DNA of 64,000 nucleotides. It comes from Succinivibrio faecicola (lineage in GTDB: Bacteria > Pseudomonadota > Gammaproteobacteria > Enterobacterales > Succinivibrionaceae). Every line of letters starts with the position of its first letter. The stretch's first letter is position 1. Shown one piece after another: positions 48,299 to 57,169 of the stretch. Where the stretch lies: positions 1-64,000 of the forward strand of contig NZ_JAGFNY010000006.1 of NCBI RefSeq assembly GCF_019448115.1. The letters are read 5' to 3'. The position numbers were made by a program, and so were the translations under genes. The notes under the pieces are model-generated. The model saw only the letters and a list, made by a program, of their open reading frames with translations, was not told the DNA's origin and did no database searches.

Positions 48299-49879
48299 GT
48301 GAATCAGACAACAGATAACAATCAAAAAAAATCAAAACTGCTAAAATCAGGTGCTATTACTGCATCAGCTACTTTCATGTCAAGAATCCTTGGTATGTTC
48401 AGAGATATAGCAATTGCTTCCGTGCTTGGAGCATCCTTATCAGCAGATATTTATTTCTTTGCTAACAGAATTCCAAATTTCTTCAGAAGACTTTTTGCAG
48501 AAGGTGCTTTTTCTCAGGCATTTGTGCCTGTAATGAGTAAGGTAAAGGAGAATAAAGAAAAAGAAGAGCTGTCAGATCTTTTAAATAAAACTGCAGGTAC
48601 TCTAGGAACAATTGTTCTTATAGTAACACTAGCAGGTATGATACTCTCTCCTGTTGTAACTGCCATTTTCGGCTGGGGCTGGTTTGAAGCTTATCTTAAT
48701 AATAAGGAAGATGCTCAGAAATTTATCCAGGCAAGTTATCTATTAAAAATTACTTTTCCTTATCTTTTATTCATCACTCTTACTGCTTTAACATCCGCTG
48801 TACTCAATGTTTTTGGCAAGTTTCTTATCCCTGCCATAACACCATGTGTTTTGAATATTGTTCTGATTAGTGCAGCATTCTTTGTAGCACCGCATTTTGA
48901 AAACCCTAATGTGGTTCTTGCCTATGCCATGGTCGTAGGCGGCATTCTTCAGCTTTGTCTGCAGATCCCATTTATCCTTAAATTAAAACTATTTATTATT
49001 CCAAAGTTTTCATGGAACCATGATGGAGTAAAAAAGATAAGAACTCTTATGCTTCCTGCTATTCTTGGAATAAGTGCAAGTCAGATTAATCTTATCGTAA
49101 ATACAGCTCTTGCATCTTTCCTTGCAACAGGTGCCATTTCATATCTTTACTACTCTGACAGACTATTAGAATTTCCAATAGGAATCTTTGCTGTTGCAAT
49201 TTCAACAGTAATTCTACCTGCTCTTTCAAAAATCAATATCACGGAGAATAAGGATAAATATGTATCCACACTTGACTGGGGAATAAGACTTGTAATTTTT
49301 CTTGGAATCCCATCAATGTGTGGTCTTATCGCACTAAGAGAGCCTGTTTTACGTGTTATCTTCATGAGAGGTGCATTCACAGCTGATCATGTGCTCCTGT
49401 CATCGGCATCTCTTGTAGCATCAGTTTCAGGACTTGTTGCAATCATGATGGTAAGAGTTGTTGTTCAGGGCTTTGCCGCACTTGAAGATACAAAAACACC
49501 TGTAAAATGCTCCTTAATTGCTATCGGGGCAAATATCGTATTCAACCTTATACTGGTATTTCCTTTAGATTATGTGGGACTTGCACTGTCTACTGCACTT
49601 GCTGCTTTTGTAAATCTGTCACTGCTGATATTCTTCCTATACAAAAAGAAAATCTATTCATTCAGCTTACAGACACTGATATTTATCGCAAAAATCGCTA
49701 TTAGCGGTTTAATTATGGCCGTATTTTTACGATTAACCTCACCAGACTTTTCTGAATGGGTAAATATGAGTACAATTAAAGCTGCAACATATCTTACATT
49801 GTATATAGTTGCAGGAACTGTAGTGTTTTTAGCTACCGCTACGGTATTAAGAATAAAAATCAAACAACTAAAAAAATAA
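48299..49879 (+). CDS. murJ: Lipid II flippase MurJ (MviN)
   Basis: 526 aa with about 14 membrane spans. The N-terminal GAITASATFMSRILGMFRD and FRRLFAEGAFSQAFVPV are MurJ signatures. It flips lipid II across the inner membrane for peptidoglycan synthesis. The start is GTG with a weak AGAG site; no better upstream choice exists. First gene after the box array. Confidence 0.95.
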   Translation: MNQTTDNNQKKSKLLKSGAITASATFMSRILGMFRDIAIASVLGASLSADIYFFANRIPNFFRRLFAEGAFSQAFVPVMSKVKENKEKEELSDLLNKTAGTLGTIVLIVTLAGMILSPVVTAIFGWGWFEAYLNNKEDAQKFIQASYLLKITFPYLLFITLTALTSAVLNVFGKFLIPAITPCVLNIVLISAAFFVAPHFENPNVVLAYAMVVGGILQLCLQIPFILKLKLFIIPKFSWNHDGVKKIRTLMLPAILGISASQINLIVNTALASFLATGAISYLYYSDRLLEFPIGIFAVAISTVILPALSKINITENKDKYVSTLDWGIRLVIFLGIPSMCGLIALREPVLRVIFMRGAFTADHVLLSSASLVASVSGLVAIMMVRVVVQGFAALEDTKTPVKCSLIAIGANIVFNLILVFPLDYVGLALSTALAAFVNLSLLIFFLYKKKIYSFSLQTLIFIAKIAISGLIMAVFLRLTSPDFSEWVNMSTIKAATYLTLYIVAGTVVFLATATVLRIKIKQLKK

Positions 49880-49890
49880 AAGGAACCTTT

Positions 49891-50436
49891 ATGAACAGTA
49901 CAATAACAGTGAACGATAAGACCTTTGAAATTGTAAAACTACTTGGCAAAGGAAAAGGTGGTTATTCATATCTTGCAACTCTTGATGGAAAAAAATATGT
50001 TGTAAAGCAGATCCATCATGAACCTTGCGATTACTATACATTCGGCAACAAAATTGAATCTGAGATAAACGATTACAAAAAGCTGTCAGATATTGGGATC
50101 AGACTTCCAAAAATGATAGATGTTGATGTTTCAAGAGAAACAATACAAAAAGAATATATTGAAGGCGAAACTGTATTCTCTATGGTTGCAAAAGATGCTC
50201 TTCCTGAAACTTGCATTGCTCAGGTAAGACAGATGTGTGAAAAACTATATCCTGCATCTACAAATATTGATTACTTTCCAACAAATTTCGTTCTTCAAAA
50301 TGATGAACTTTTCTATATAGACTATGAGTGCAATTCTTATATGGAAGAGTGGAATTTTGAAAACTGGGGTATTAAATACTGGAGTAAAACAAAAGAATTT
50401 CTTGATTACCTCGAAAGCCACAAAGAGCTGGTTTAA
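49891..50436 (+). CDS. Minimal protein-kinase-like protein
   Basis: 181 aa, one compact kinase-like fold. The glycine-rich loop is LGKGKGGYSYLA (residues 18-29), the ATP-binding Lys is in YVVKQI, the catalytic-loop equivalent is NIDYFPTNFVL (D and N), and IDYE stands in for DFG. It resembles small Rio/lipopolysaccharide-kinase-like proteins of bacteria, best known from Firmicutes. Follows murJ by 11 bp with AAAGGAACC and ends at its own terminator. Substrate unknown. Confidence 0.65.
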   Translation: MNSTITVNDKTFEIVKLLGKGKGGYSYLATLDGKKYVVKQIHHEPCDYYTFGNKIESEINDYKKLSDIGIRLPKMIDVDVSRETIQKEYIEGETVFSMVAKDALPETCIAQVRQMCEKLYPASTNIDYFPTNFVLQNDELFYIDYECNSYMEEWNFENWGIKYWSKTKEFLDYLESHKELV

Positions 50437-50448
50437 TCAAATAACTTC

Positions 50449-50500
50449 AGAGCCTTTAGAAAAAAGCATTATTTCTTCTCTTTATCTAAAGGCTCTTTAT
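50449..50500 (+). terminator. Terminator after the kinase-like gene
   Basis: 12-bp perfect stem AGAGCCTTTAGA (50449-50460) with TCTAAAGGCTCT (50485-50496), followed by TTATC. The loop is long (24 nt). Confidence 0.65.
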
Positions 50501-50606
50501 CATCAAAAACAAATCTGCAAACACATTTTTTCAGTTAAGCTGTTTTATAGAGGTGTACTTTTAACTAGATGACACATTAAATCATAACCAACCTTCTTAA
50601 AGCCTT

Positions 50607-50632
50607 TATATATGAGCATTTGCGCATATATT
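50607..50632. promoter_or_regulatory. Imperfect dyad upstream of the zinc operon
   Basis: TATATATG-a-GCA-TT-TGC-g-CATATATT forms a 26-bp near-palindrome 30 bp ahead of the -35 of the zinc operon. The position fits a regulator site such as Zur, but it does not match the known Zur boxes closely. Confidence 0.4.
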
Positions 50633-50661
50633 AGAATTTGCTTTCACAAGCTATTTTTGCC

Positions 50662-50689
50662 TTGTACAAATAAAAAATTGTGACATAAT
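50662..50689 (+). promoter_or_regulatory. Promoter of the zinc-uptake operon
   Basis: TTGTAC (50662-50667), 16-base spacer, CATAAT (50684-50689), giving a short leader before the small His/Cys protein start at 50714. Confidence 0.55.
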
Positions 50690-50713
50690 TGCAAATCTGA
50701 TGATGGAGAAATT

Positions 50714-51022
50714 ATGTTTATAAACAGAAATAGCAGTTTAAGCATAGTACTGTACATAACACTGTGTTATGTGTTTATAAACGCGTTTTTTATCCACATA
50801 AAAACAGAAAGTCTCAATCATCACTGCTCTGATCCAATCTGCTGTTCAATATGTTTGAATGTACATACCATAAATGCAGAGTGCCAGACTCCAATCCCCC
50901 CAAATGAAATAAGTGCAAGTCATTTTGCTTTTAATTCAATTGATCTTTACATCAATTCTGACTACAGAACTGAGAATACAGCACAGACACTCGTTAGCGT
51001 AAAAGTGAAAAAGACAGAATAG
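50714..51022 (+). CDS. Small His/Cys membrane protein of the zinc operon
   Basis: 102 aa. One N-terminal membrane anchor (about 8-28), then HHCSDPICCSIC at about 36-47, a likely metal-binding cluster. Similar short proteins with HxCxxxxCxxC clusters sit ahead of zinc ABC transporter genes in Firmicutes. It lies 52 bp ahead of znuA and has a good GGAG site. Likely a zinc-related membrane or periplasmic factor; this rests on cluster and context, not on a recognised family. Confidence 0.6.
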   Translation: MFINRNSSLSIVLYITLCYVFINAFFIHIKTESLNHHCSDPICCSICLNVHTINAECQTPIPPNEISASHFAFNSIDLYINSDYRTENTAQTLVSVKVKKTE

Positions 51023-51074
51023 AAAAAACTCTTCTTTATTTTCTATTTTCTTTTTTTACCAAACGAGGTTTTAA

Positions 51075-52021
51075 ATGTTATCTAAACTTTTAAGAGTTTT
51101 TGCTCTTTTAGGCTCTTTGATGCTGTCTGATTATGCACTAGCAAAAGAGCTGAATATTGTTACTACAAGTTTTCCACAATATGATTTTGTAAATCATATC
51201 GTTAAAAACAAAGCAAAAGTAATCATGCTACTAAAGCCTGGAGCTCAGTCTCACAGCTTTGAACCAACACCAAAGGATATCATCAGTATTCAAAATTCAG
51301 ATCTGTTCGTATATAACGGTGGTGAAAATGACGAATGGATTGAAAAACTCATTGAAAACTCCAACAAACATATTCAACATTTTTCATTTGTATCTTCTGT
51401 AAATCTAAGAGAGGAAGAAACAAAAGAAGGCATGCAAAGTGAAGAGGAAGATGAAAATGAGCATGATCATCACCATGATTCTGATGAAGAGGTTGAATAC
51501 GACGAGCATGTCTGGACTTCCCCAAAAAACGACATCATTATCCTGAATAAACTCTGCAGAAAAATTGTCAGCCTTGATCCTGACAATGCACAGTTTTATA
51601 TGGCTAACGCAGCTGAATACATAAAGGAATTTGTAGAGCTTGATAAAAAATTTACTAAAATCAGCAATATGTCAAAAAACAAACTGCTTATATTTGCAGA
51701 CAGATTCCCTCTTTTATATTTTGAAAAGACTATAACCTTGATTATTATGCAGCTTTCAAAGGCTGTTCTAGCGAAAACGAGGTTTCTGCAGCCACCTTAA
51801 AATTCCTTATTGATAAGACAATTCAAAACAATATCAAGGTGATATTCAAAATCGAACTTTCATCAGATCAGATTGCAAATACTGTTGCAAGACAGACAAA
51901 AGCTAAAGTTTACACATTCAATACCGGACATAATGTTACTGTCGAACAGTTAAAGAATGATGTAAGTGTTGCATCTTTATTTGAATCAAATATTAATTAT
52001 CTGATAGAAGCTTTAAACTAA
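51075..52021 (+). pseudogene. znuA: Zinc ABC transporter substrate-binding protein, one frameshift
   Basis: Residues 1-23 are a signal peptide; then LNIVTTSFPQYDFV, a SHSFEPTP ligand region and a His/Asp/Glu-rich loop (EHDHHHDSDEE) before DEHVWTSP. The first frame breaks near 51725-51731. Reading in the next frame restores DYNLDYYAAFKGCSSENEVS and runs to the stop at 52021. A single missing base in the AAAAGAC stretch explains it (expected Glu-Lys-Asp-Tyr-Asn). Repaired length is about 315 aa, the normal size. The ADRFPLLYF and AAFKGCS blocks are the type seen in Firmicutes homologues. Either a recent inactivation, programmed shift or a sequencing error. Confidence 0.88.
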
Positions 52022-52056
52022 CCTTTTGCAGGCAGTAGTCTGCCTGCTTTTTTGCT

Positions 52057-52752
52057 ATGAATACAATTTTAAATGTTAAAAATCTGAGCGTCACATTTGA
52101 TGCGCAAAAAGTTGTGCAGGATGTTTCATTCGCGTTAAAAAAAGGTGAATATTTAGCACTTGTAGGACCTAATGGTGCTGGAAAAAGTACACTTTTAAAA
52201 ACAATCATCAATGACAACAGAAAATTTGTTGGCTCTTTTAGTTTTTGCTCTGACATAAAACTGGGTTATGTAGCACAGAAAAACTCAGATGATATCTATT
52301 TTCCTGCAACTGTTAAGGAAGTAATCAAAAGTGGTTTTAAGCAGAATTTTTTCTCTTTTAGATTAAACAGACAGGAAAAAGAATTTTTTCAATCTGTCGT
52401 ATCTGAACTAAATCTTTCTTCATTACTAAAAAAATCTTTTTACTCATTATCAGGTGGACAGAAAAGGGCCGTACTTATTGCAAGAGCTCTGTGTACAGGA
52501 TCTGATCTTCTGATCCTTGATGAGCCTGCATCTGGACTTGATAATATTGCTTCTTCAAGACTCTATGAGTCAATACGAACAGTAAAAAACAGATTCAATA
52601 CAGCCATTATCATGGTAGGTCATGACATCAACAGACTATGTTCTGAAGCTGACTTAATTTTATGTCTTGAGCATACAGTAAAATTTATTGGAAAAAGCAC
52701 TGATTTTATAAAAACCCCTATATATAAGGAGCTTGTGGAGCATCTTGTATGA
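52057..52752 (+). CDS. znuC: Zinc ABC transporter ATP-binding protein
   Basis: 231 aa. Walker A GPNGAGKSTLLKT near residue 37, signature LSGGQKRAV near 130, Walker B LLILDEPASGLD. Powers zinc (or manganese) import with ZnuA and ZnuB. Overlaps znuB by 4 bp. No good ribosome site; it starts just after TGCTTTTTTGCT, which, paired with AGGCAG upstream (AGGCAGTAGTCTGCCT), forms a small hairpin. Confidence 0.9.
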   Translation: MNTILNVKNLSVTFDAQKVVQDVSFALKKGEYLALVGPNGAGKSTLLKTIINDNRKFVGSFSFCSDIKLGYVAQKNSDDIYFPATVKEVIKSGFKQNFFSFRLNRQEKEFFQSVVSELNLSSLLKKSFYSLSGGQKRAVLIARALCTGSDLLILDEPASGLDNIASSRLYESIRTVKNRFNTAIIMVGHDINRLCSEADLILCLEHTVKFIGKSTDFIKTPIYKELVEHLV

Positions 52753-53567
52753 TTGACAGCATCTTTTCAATATTTGAGTATGACTTCATGTTTAGAGCAC
52801 TTGTTACAGGTGTTGCTCTTTGTGCCTGCGCCAGTGTTATCGGTGTATCTTTGGTATTAAAACACTACTCAATGATGGGAGATGGGCTTTCACATGTAGG
52901 TTTTGGTGCATTGTGTTTTTCTGTTGTACTAAACGCATCTGCTCTTTATGTATCTATACCAATAGTACTTACCTGTGCATTCTTGCTTTTGAATCTGCCA
53001 GGTAAAACAAAAATTCAGAAGGATTCAATAATAGCAGTTATGTCTACAGCAGCGCTTGCATCTGGTGTAATGATTATTTCTGTTACAGAAGGTATCAATA
53101 CTGATATATGTAATTACCTGTTTGGCTCTATTCTGTCTTTAACAGATGAGGATATGTATATCTGCCTTATTTCCAGTGTCTTAATACTTCTCATATTTTT
53201 CATGTTTTTCAGAAATTTCTTTTCTGTTGGATTTGATATGACCTTTGCAAAGGTTCAAGGCGTAAATGTAAAGCTTTTTAATACCATTCTTGCGCTTATG
53301 AGTGCACTTGTAATCGTTCTTGGCATGAAGATGATGGGAGCTCTTTTAATCTCCAATATTATTGTTGTGCCTGCAATTTGTGCCATGATGATTTTTAAAA
53401 GCTATAAGGCTGTTGTATTTCACTCACTTATTGCAAGCATGCTATGTTTTCTTATTGGTCTTGTACTTTCATTTGAATTATCAACACCTACAGGAGCCAG
53501 CATTGTTCTTATAAATATGCTCTCTCTTTTAATTCATTTTTTACTAAAATTATTACTTAACCGCTAA
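52749..53567 (+). CDS. znuB: Zinc ABC transporter permease
   Basis: 272 aa, seven to eight hydrophobic spans, ABC-3 family. GVSLVLKHYSMMGDGLSHVGFG near residue 30 is the family signature, and KMMGALLISNIIVVPA near 200 is the coupling region. Membrane channel for zinc or manganese. Last gene of the zinc operon. Confidence 0.92.
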   Translation: MIDSIFSIFEYDFMFRALVTGVALCACASVIGVSLVLKHYSMMGDGLSHVGFGALCFSVVLNASALYVSIPIVLTCAFLLLNLPGKTKIQKDSIIAVMSTAALASGVMIISVTEGINTDICNYLFGSILSLTDEDMYICLISSVLILLIFFMFFRNFFSVGFDMTFAKVQGVNVKLFNTILALMSALVIVLGMKMMGALLISNIIVVPAICAMMIFKSYKAVVFHSLIASMLCFLIGLVLSFELSTPTGASIVLINMLSLLIHFLLKLLLNR

Positions 53568-53660
53568 TACAGTTTCATCTACAAAAGTACTAAAAAAACG
53601 AAAGAAAACATCTATTTGGTGCTCATCGCACATTTTTGTGCTTAAGTATTTAGTGTTTTT

Positions 53661-53701
53661 TCCTTATCTATCCTATAGTTAAGCTATAGGATAGATAAGG
53701 A
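53661..53701 (+). promoter_or_regulatory. 18-bp perfect hairpin covering the uspE-like ribosome-binding site
   Basis: Left arm 53661-53678 (TCCTTATCTATCCTATAG), loop TTAAG, right arm 53684-53701. The Shine-Dalgarno AAGGAG (53697-53702) is almost wholly inside the right arm, 7 bp ahead of the ATG. There is no U-run after it. If transcribed, it would hide the ribosome site; as DNA it could be an operator, since TATAGT (53674-53679) could be a -10. Confidence 0.75.
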
Positions 53702-53709
53702 GAAGTAAA

Positions 53710-54645
53710 ATGAAAAAGTACAGCCATATCCTCGTAGTAGCCGAGCCTAAAAAAGACATACAGGTAGCATTAAAAAGAGCTTTGGATATTGCTGCATTAA
53801 ATCCTCACAGCACTATCACATTTTTAAGAGTGGTTTATGACTTCTCATCTGACATATTTCAGATAAGCCAGAAAATAGCCCCTGTATCTGCTGAGCTTGA
53901 AGGATCAATTCTTTCAGATATGAAAGAAACAATTGAAGAATACAGAATTGAAGCAAACTCAGAGGCTTTAATTATTCCAAAAATAATTAAAGGACACGAT
54001 ATAGGACAGGCAATCATAAAAGAAAGTAATGAAAACGGATACGATCTGATTATCAAAGCTGCAAACCGGCATGGCATTCTTGATTCTATTATCTTTACCC
54101 CAATTGACTGGTATATACTTCGAAACGCTAATGTTCCTGTAATAATTGCAAAAGAACATGAATGGCCTACTGGAGGAAAGATTGTTGTCTGCGTAGATTT
54201 TTCATTGCAGCAGCAGTTGCATCTTAACAATGAAATGTTAAGAGAGGCTCAGATCCTATCTAAAATTACAAAAAGCGAAATTCATCTTGTAAATTCTGCT
54301 CCTATATACCTGCCAAGTGTAATGCTAGAAGTACCGCACTACTCTCCTGCATTATATGAACAGAATGTTTTAAAAGATCATGAAAGAAAACTTCACGACT
54401 TTGCATCAAGACATCATATTCCTGTTGCAAGATGCCATATCAGAGAAGGCATGCCAGATGAAATAATCCCTGCTATCTGTCAGGAGCTTGATGCAAAGAC
54501 AGTATTTATTGGATCAGCAGGACGTCAGGGTTTTATGGCAGCTCTTATTGGTAATACCTGTGAGGAAATTGTTGATGATATAGCAGCCGATCTTGTTGTA
54601 CTCAACAAAAAACTGATTAAAGATAAAGACAAGCTAAAAGCTTAA
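53710..54645 (+). CDS. Tandem universal stress protein (UspE-like), second copy
   Basis: 311 aa, two UspA domains (about 5-150 and 156-305). KIVVCVDFS opens the second domain and FIGSAGRQGFMAALIGNTCEEIV carries the nucleotide-binding loop. Closest in layout to E. coli UspE. Its translation probably depends on opening of the hairpin at 53661-53701. It is paralogous to the gene at 38107-38994 but not close in sequence. Confidence 0.85.
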   Translation: MKKYSHILVVAEPKKDIQVALKRALDIAALNPHSTITFLRVVYDFSSDIFQISQKIAPVSAELEGSILSDMKETIEEYRIEANSEALIIPKIIKGHDIGQAIIKESNENGYDLIIKAANRHGILDSIIFTPIDWYILRNANVPVIIAKEHEWPTGGKIVVCVDFSLQQQLHLNNEMLREAQILSKITKSEIHLVNSAPIYLPSVMLEVPHYSPALYEQNVLKDHERKLHDFASRHHIPVARCHIREGMPDEIIPAICQELDAKTVFIGSAGRQGFMAALIGNTCEEIVDDIAADLVVLNKKLIKDKDKLKA

Positions 54646-54682
54646 CCTTTGTATATTCAAAACTGCTCCAATTTATATCATT

Positions 54683-54710
54683 CAGGTACCGTATCTGGTA
54701 CCTGTTTTTT
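54683..54710 (+). terminator. Terminator after the second uspE-like gene
   Basis: CAGGTACC/GGTACCTG stem (54683-54690 with 54697-54704) with six T after it. Confidence 0.9.
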
Positions 54711-54798
54711 ATTCTCTGCACCATTTTTTTCAAATATTAGAGATCTGCAAACATTTGTTTTAGAATAGGCACAAACTAACTAAACAAAAAAGAATACT

Positions 54799-55743
54799 AT
54801 GACAGAATCATTAACAAATGCATCGACTGTATTACTTATCTTTCTAATTGGATATACCTTTAAAAAATTCAATCTGTGTGACATTTCTTTTGCAAGAAAA
54901 CTATCCTATGTGATTATGTATGTGACACTGCCTTGCGCTATTCTTTCAGGATCTCAAGGTGGACTTGAAATGGAATACAGTCTGTTTTTTATTGTACCAA
55001 TCGCATTCGTTATAAGTTTCTGTTTTCCACTTATTGGATATTTTCTATACAAACGTGATCCGAAATTCTGTGTTTATTCAATGCTGAATCTTGGTGGATT
55101 CAATATCGGTAACTTTATTCTGCCTTTTATGCAGAGCACCTTAAGTACTGAAGGTTTCTTAGCTTTATGCCTTTTCGATGTTGTTAATGCATTCTTCTGT
55201 TTTGGCGGTGTCTACTGTATGGCACTTTATTTCAATCAGAAAGGTTTTGATTCTGGTAAACCAGTTAATCTAAAAATGGTGGCTCTAGAGCTGTCAAAAT
55301 CAGTGACATCATACTGCTGTATTCTGTGTATTGTTTTCTCATCACTGAATATTACTATCCCATCTATTATTATGCATCCTGTAAAGGTAATGGGATCATC
55401 TAACACGTTCATCTGTATGTTTGTTATCGGTATTGCCCTTAACTTCAATATGACATTCAATCAGATATCAAGGATCATAAAGATGATCTTCCTTAGATAT
55501 TCAGCAGCTTTGGTAAGTGCTCTTTTAATAGCATTTTTATTACCATACTCACCAATGGTAAAACTTATTCTAATTGCTATTGTATTTGCACCGATTACGT
55601 CTTTAGCACCTATTACAGCAATAAGATCATTACCTCAGTTTGCTGAGGATTCAGCAAATCTTAACATGATGTCTGTAATTATCTCTGTTGTACTAATCAC
55701 TGCAATCTGTGCATTCTCTCCTGCACTGATGAGTGTTCTGTAA
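54799..55743 (+). CDS. AEC-family transporter (auxin efflux carrier/malate permease type)
   Basis: 314 aa with about ten membrane spans in two repeats. FNLCDISFARKLSYVIMYVTLPCAIL near the N-terminus and the second-half repeat NTFICMFVIGIALNF match the AEC family. Bacterial members export or exchange dicarboxylates or amino acids. No clear ribosome site (AAAAAAGAATACT). Convergent with the bio operon; the gap shows no hairpin. Confidence 0.82.
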   Translation: MTESLTNASTVLLIFLIGYTFKKFNLCDISFARKLSYVIMYVTLPCAILSGSQGGLEMEYSLFFIVPIAFVISFCFPLIGYFLYKRDPKFCVYSMLNLGGFNIGNFILPFMQSTLSTEGFLALCLFDVVNAFFCFGGVYCMALYFNQKGFDSGKPVNLKMVALELSKSVTSYCCILCIVFSSLNITIPSIIMHPVKVMGSSNTFICMFVIGIALNFNMTFNQISRIIKMIFLRYSAALVSALLIAFLLPYSPMVKLILIAIVFAPITSLAPITAIRSLPQFAEDSANLNMMSVIISVVLITAICAFSPALMSVL

Positions 55744-55752
55744 AGAAATGCT

Positions 55753-56511
55753 TTAAGGATGTTGATTTTTAAGCTTTGCTCTAACAAAGCAAAGCTCCCA
55801 TGATAGATATACACCGCTATCATCAGAGTACAGATCCTTATACTGCTTTTCAAAAGAAATGAGCTTTGATTTGGTCCATGTGGCATTTGAAAGACCACTT
55901 ACACCTGTGTTTTTGAAGCTTTTTAGCATTTCTCTCACAGTCTTGTAGTGAGTTTTTACGCTTTTTGTCTGGATTGTATAATCAAGATTTAGTGATTTTA
56001 AAACAGATTCAATAGCACTCAAATCAAGATAATCAATTGATACTCCAAGTGTTGATTTAAGCTCTTTGAAGTTTCCGTCAATAAAGGTTGAGAATAAAAT
56101 CTCTCCATCCTTATCCAATGCATTTTTAAAGTTTTCAAGACTGTTCTTTAAAGATGAGAACCACTGAAAACATGCATTAGAAATGATCAGTGAGTAGCAA
56201 TCCTTTAATTTAAGAGTTTCAGCATCACCTAAAAGATAGTTCTGAACTTTATTATCAAACCTGTTTTTACAGTGCTCAAGCATGTTCAAGGACAGATCGT
56301 TTATACAAAGACTTTTATAATCAAGCTTATTTACAATAAGGGAAGTCAGATATCCTGTACCAGAGCCGATTTCCAGGATCTTAAAATAAGATTTACTGCA
56401 AAGCATGGACATAAGATGTTCTGCCATTTTCTTTTGAATAAAAGCATCACTCTCATAGGTGTCACAGGCTTTTGAAAACTGTCTGTTTATATGTTTTTTA
56501 ATATCAATCAT
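55753..56511 (-). CDS. bioC: Malonyl-ACP O-methyltransferase
   Basis: 252 aa. Class I SAM motif ILEIGSGTGYLTSLI near residue 45, then DAETL and ISNACFQWF. It methylates malonyl-ACP so that fatty-acid enzymes build pimeloyl-ACP. Its start overlaps the bioG end by 8 bp. Last gene of bioF-bioG-bioC. Confidence 0.9.
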   Translation of the reverse strand: MIDIKKHINRQFSKACDTYESDAFIQKKMAEHLMSMLCSKSYFKILEIGSGTGYLTSLIVNKLDYKSLCINDLSLNMLEHCKNRFDNKVQNYLLGDAETLKLKDCYSLIISNACFQWFSSLKNSLENFKNALDKDGEILFSTFIDGNFKELKSTLGVSIDYLDLSAIESVLKSLNLDYTIQTKSVKTHYKTVREMLKSFKNTGVSGLSNATWTKSKLISFEKQYKDLYSDDSGVYLSWELCFVRAKLKNQHP

Positions 56512-57169
56512 TGATAAGGATCTGTTTAAAAAGATTTATATCAAAGTGTCCTGTCTGTGTTGTAATTACATTTGTTTCTTTGACATTTTCAAGCGCACAA
56601 AGCTGTGCTGCTGACGGAAATATTCTGTCCTTTAATCCAACATAGGCAGTATTGTACTTAAAATTTGTACCTTTGATTTGATTTATCTTCTGAATAAATT
56701 CAAGCTCATTTTTAAGCTCCTGTACACTTCTTTGACATGAAAAAGGTAAAAACTCGTCAAAAACAGCTTTATCTGTACACATTCTCTGATAGAACTTCAT
56801 TGCTGTTTTTTCGTTGATAGAATCAATTGTTGCCTGCCACATTGCATGAGCAATACCAAACGTATCGTCAATTCCATATACAGTGCCGTTTATGGAAGTA
56901 GATTTTACTACTCTATCAAGAAGATTGTGAGCCTGCAGCACTTTAGGTGCAATCATAACACCCATTGACCAGGCAAAAAGCTCAATAGTTTTATAAGGGG
57001 TAATTAAGGACTCATCAAAATCCAATGAGCGATAGTCATATACTAAAGCCAGGTTACCTTCATATTGAGCAAGAAGATAATCAAATATTCTTCTGTCCTG
57101 ACCATAACCTGAAAAGATCAGTCGAAGATTATCAAAATTATCATTTTTATTTAAAAATTCTATCTGCAT
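56504..57169 (-). CDS. bioG: Pimeloyl-ACP methyl ester esterase BioG (DUF452)
   Basis: 221 aa, DUF452 alpha/beta hydrolase. LIFSGYGQDRRIFDYLL, LVYDYRSLDFD and the nucleophile motif ELFAWSMGVMIAP match BioG. It replaces BioH by cleaving the methyl ester made via BioC. Overlaps bioF by 10 bp and bioC by 8 bp. Confidence 0.92.
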   Translation of the reverse strand: MQIEFLNKNDNFDNLRLIFSGYGQDRRIFDYLLAQYEGNLALVYDYRSLDFDESLITPYKTIELFAWSMGVMIAPKVLQAHNLLDRVVKSTSINGTVYGIDDTFGIAHAMWQATIDSINEKTAMKFYQRMCTDKAVFDEFLPFSCQRSVQELKNELEFIQKINQIKGTNFKYNTAYVGLKDRIFPSAAQLCALENVKETNVITTQTGHFDINLFKQILIND

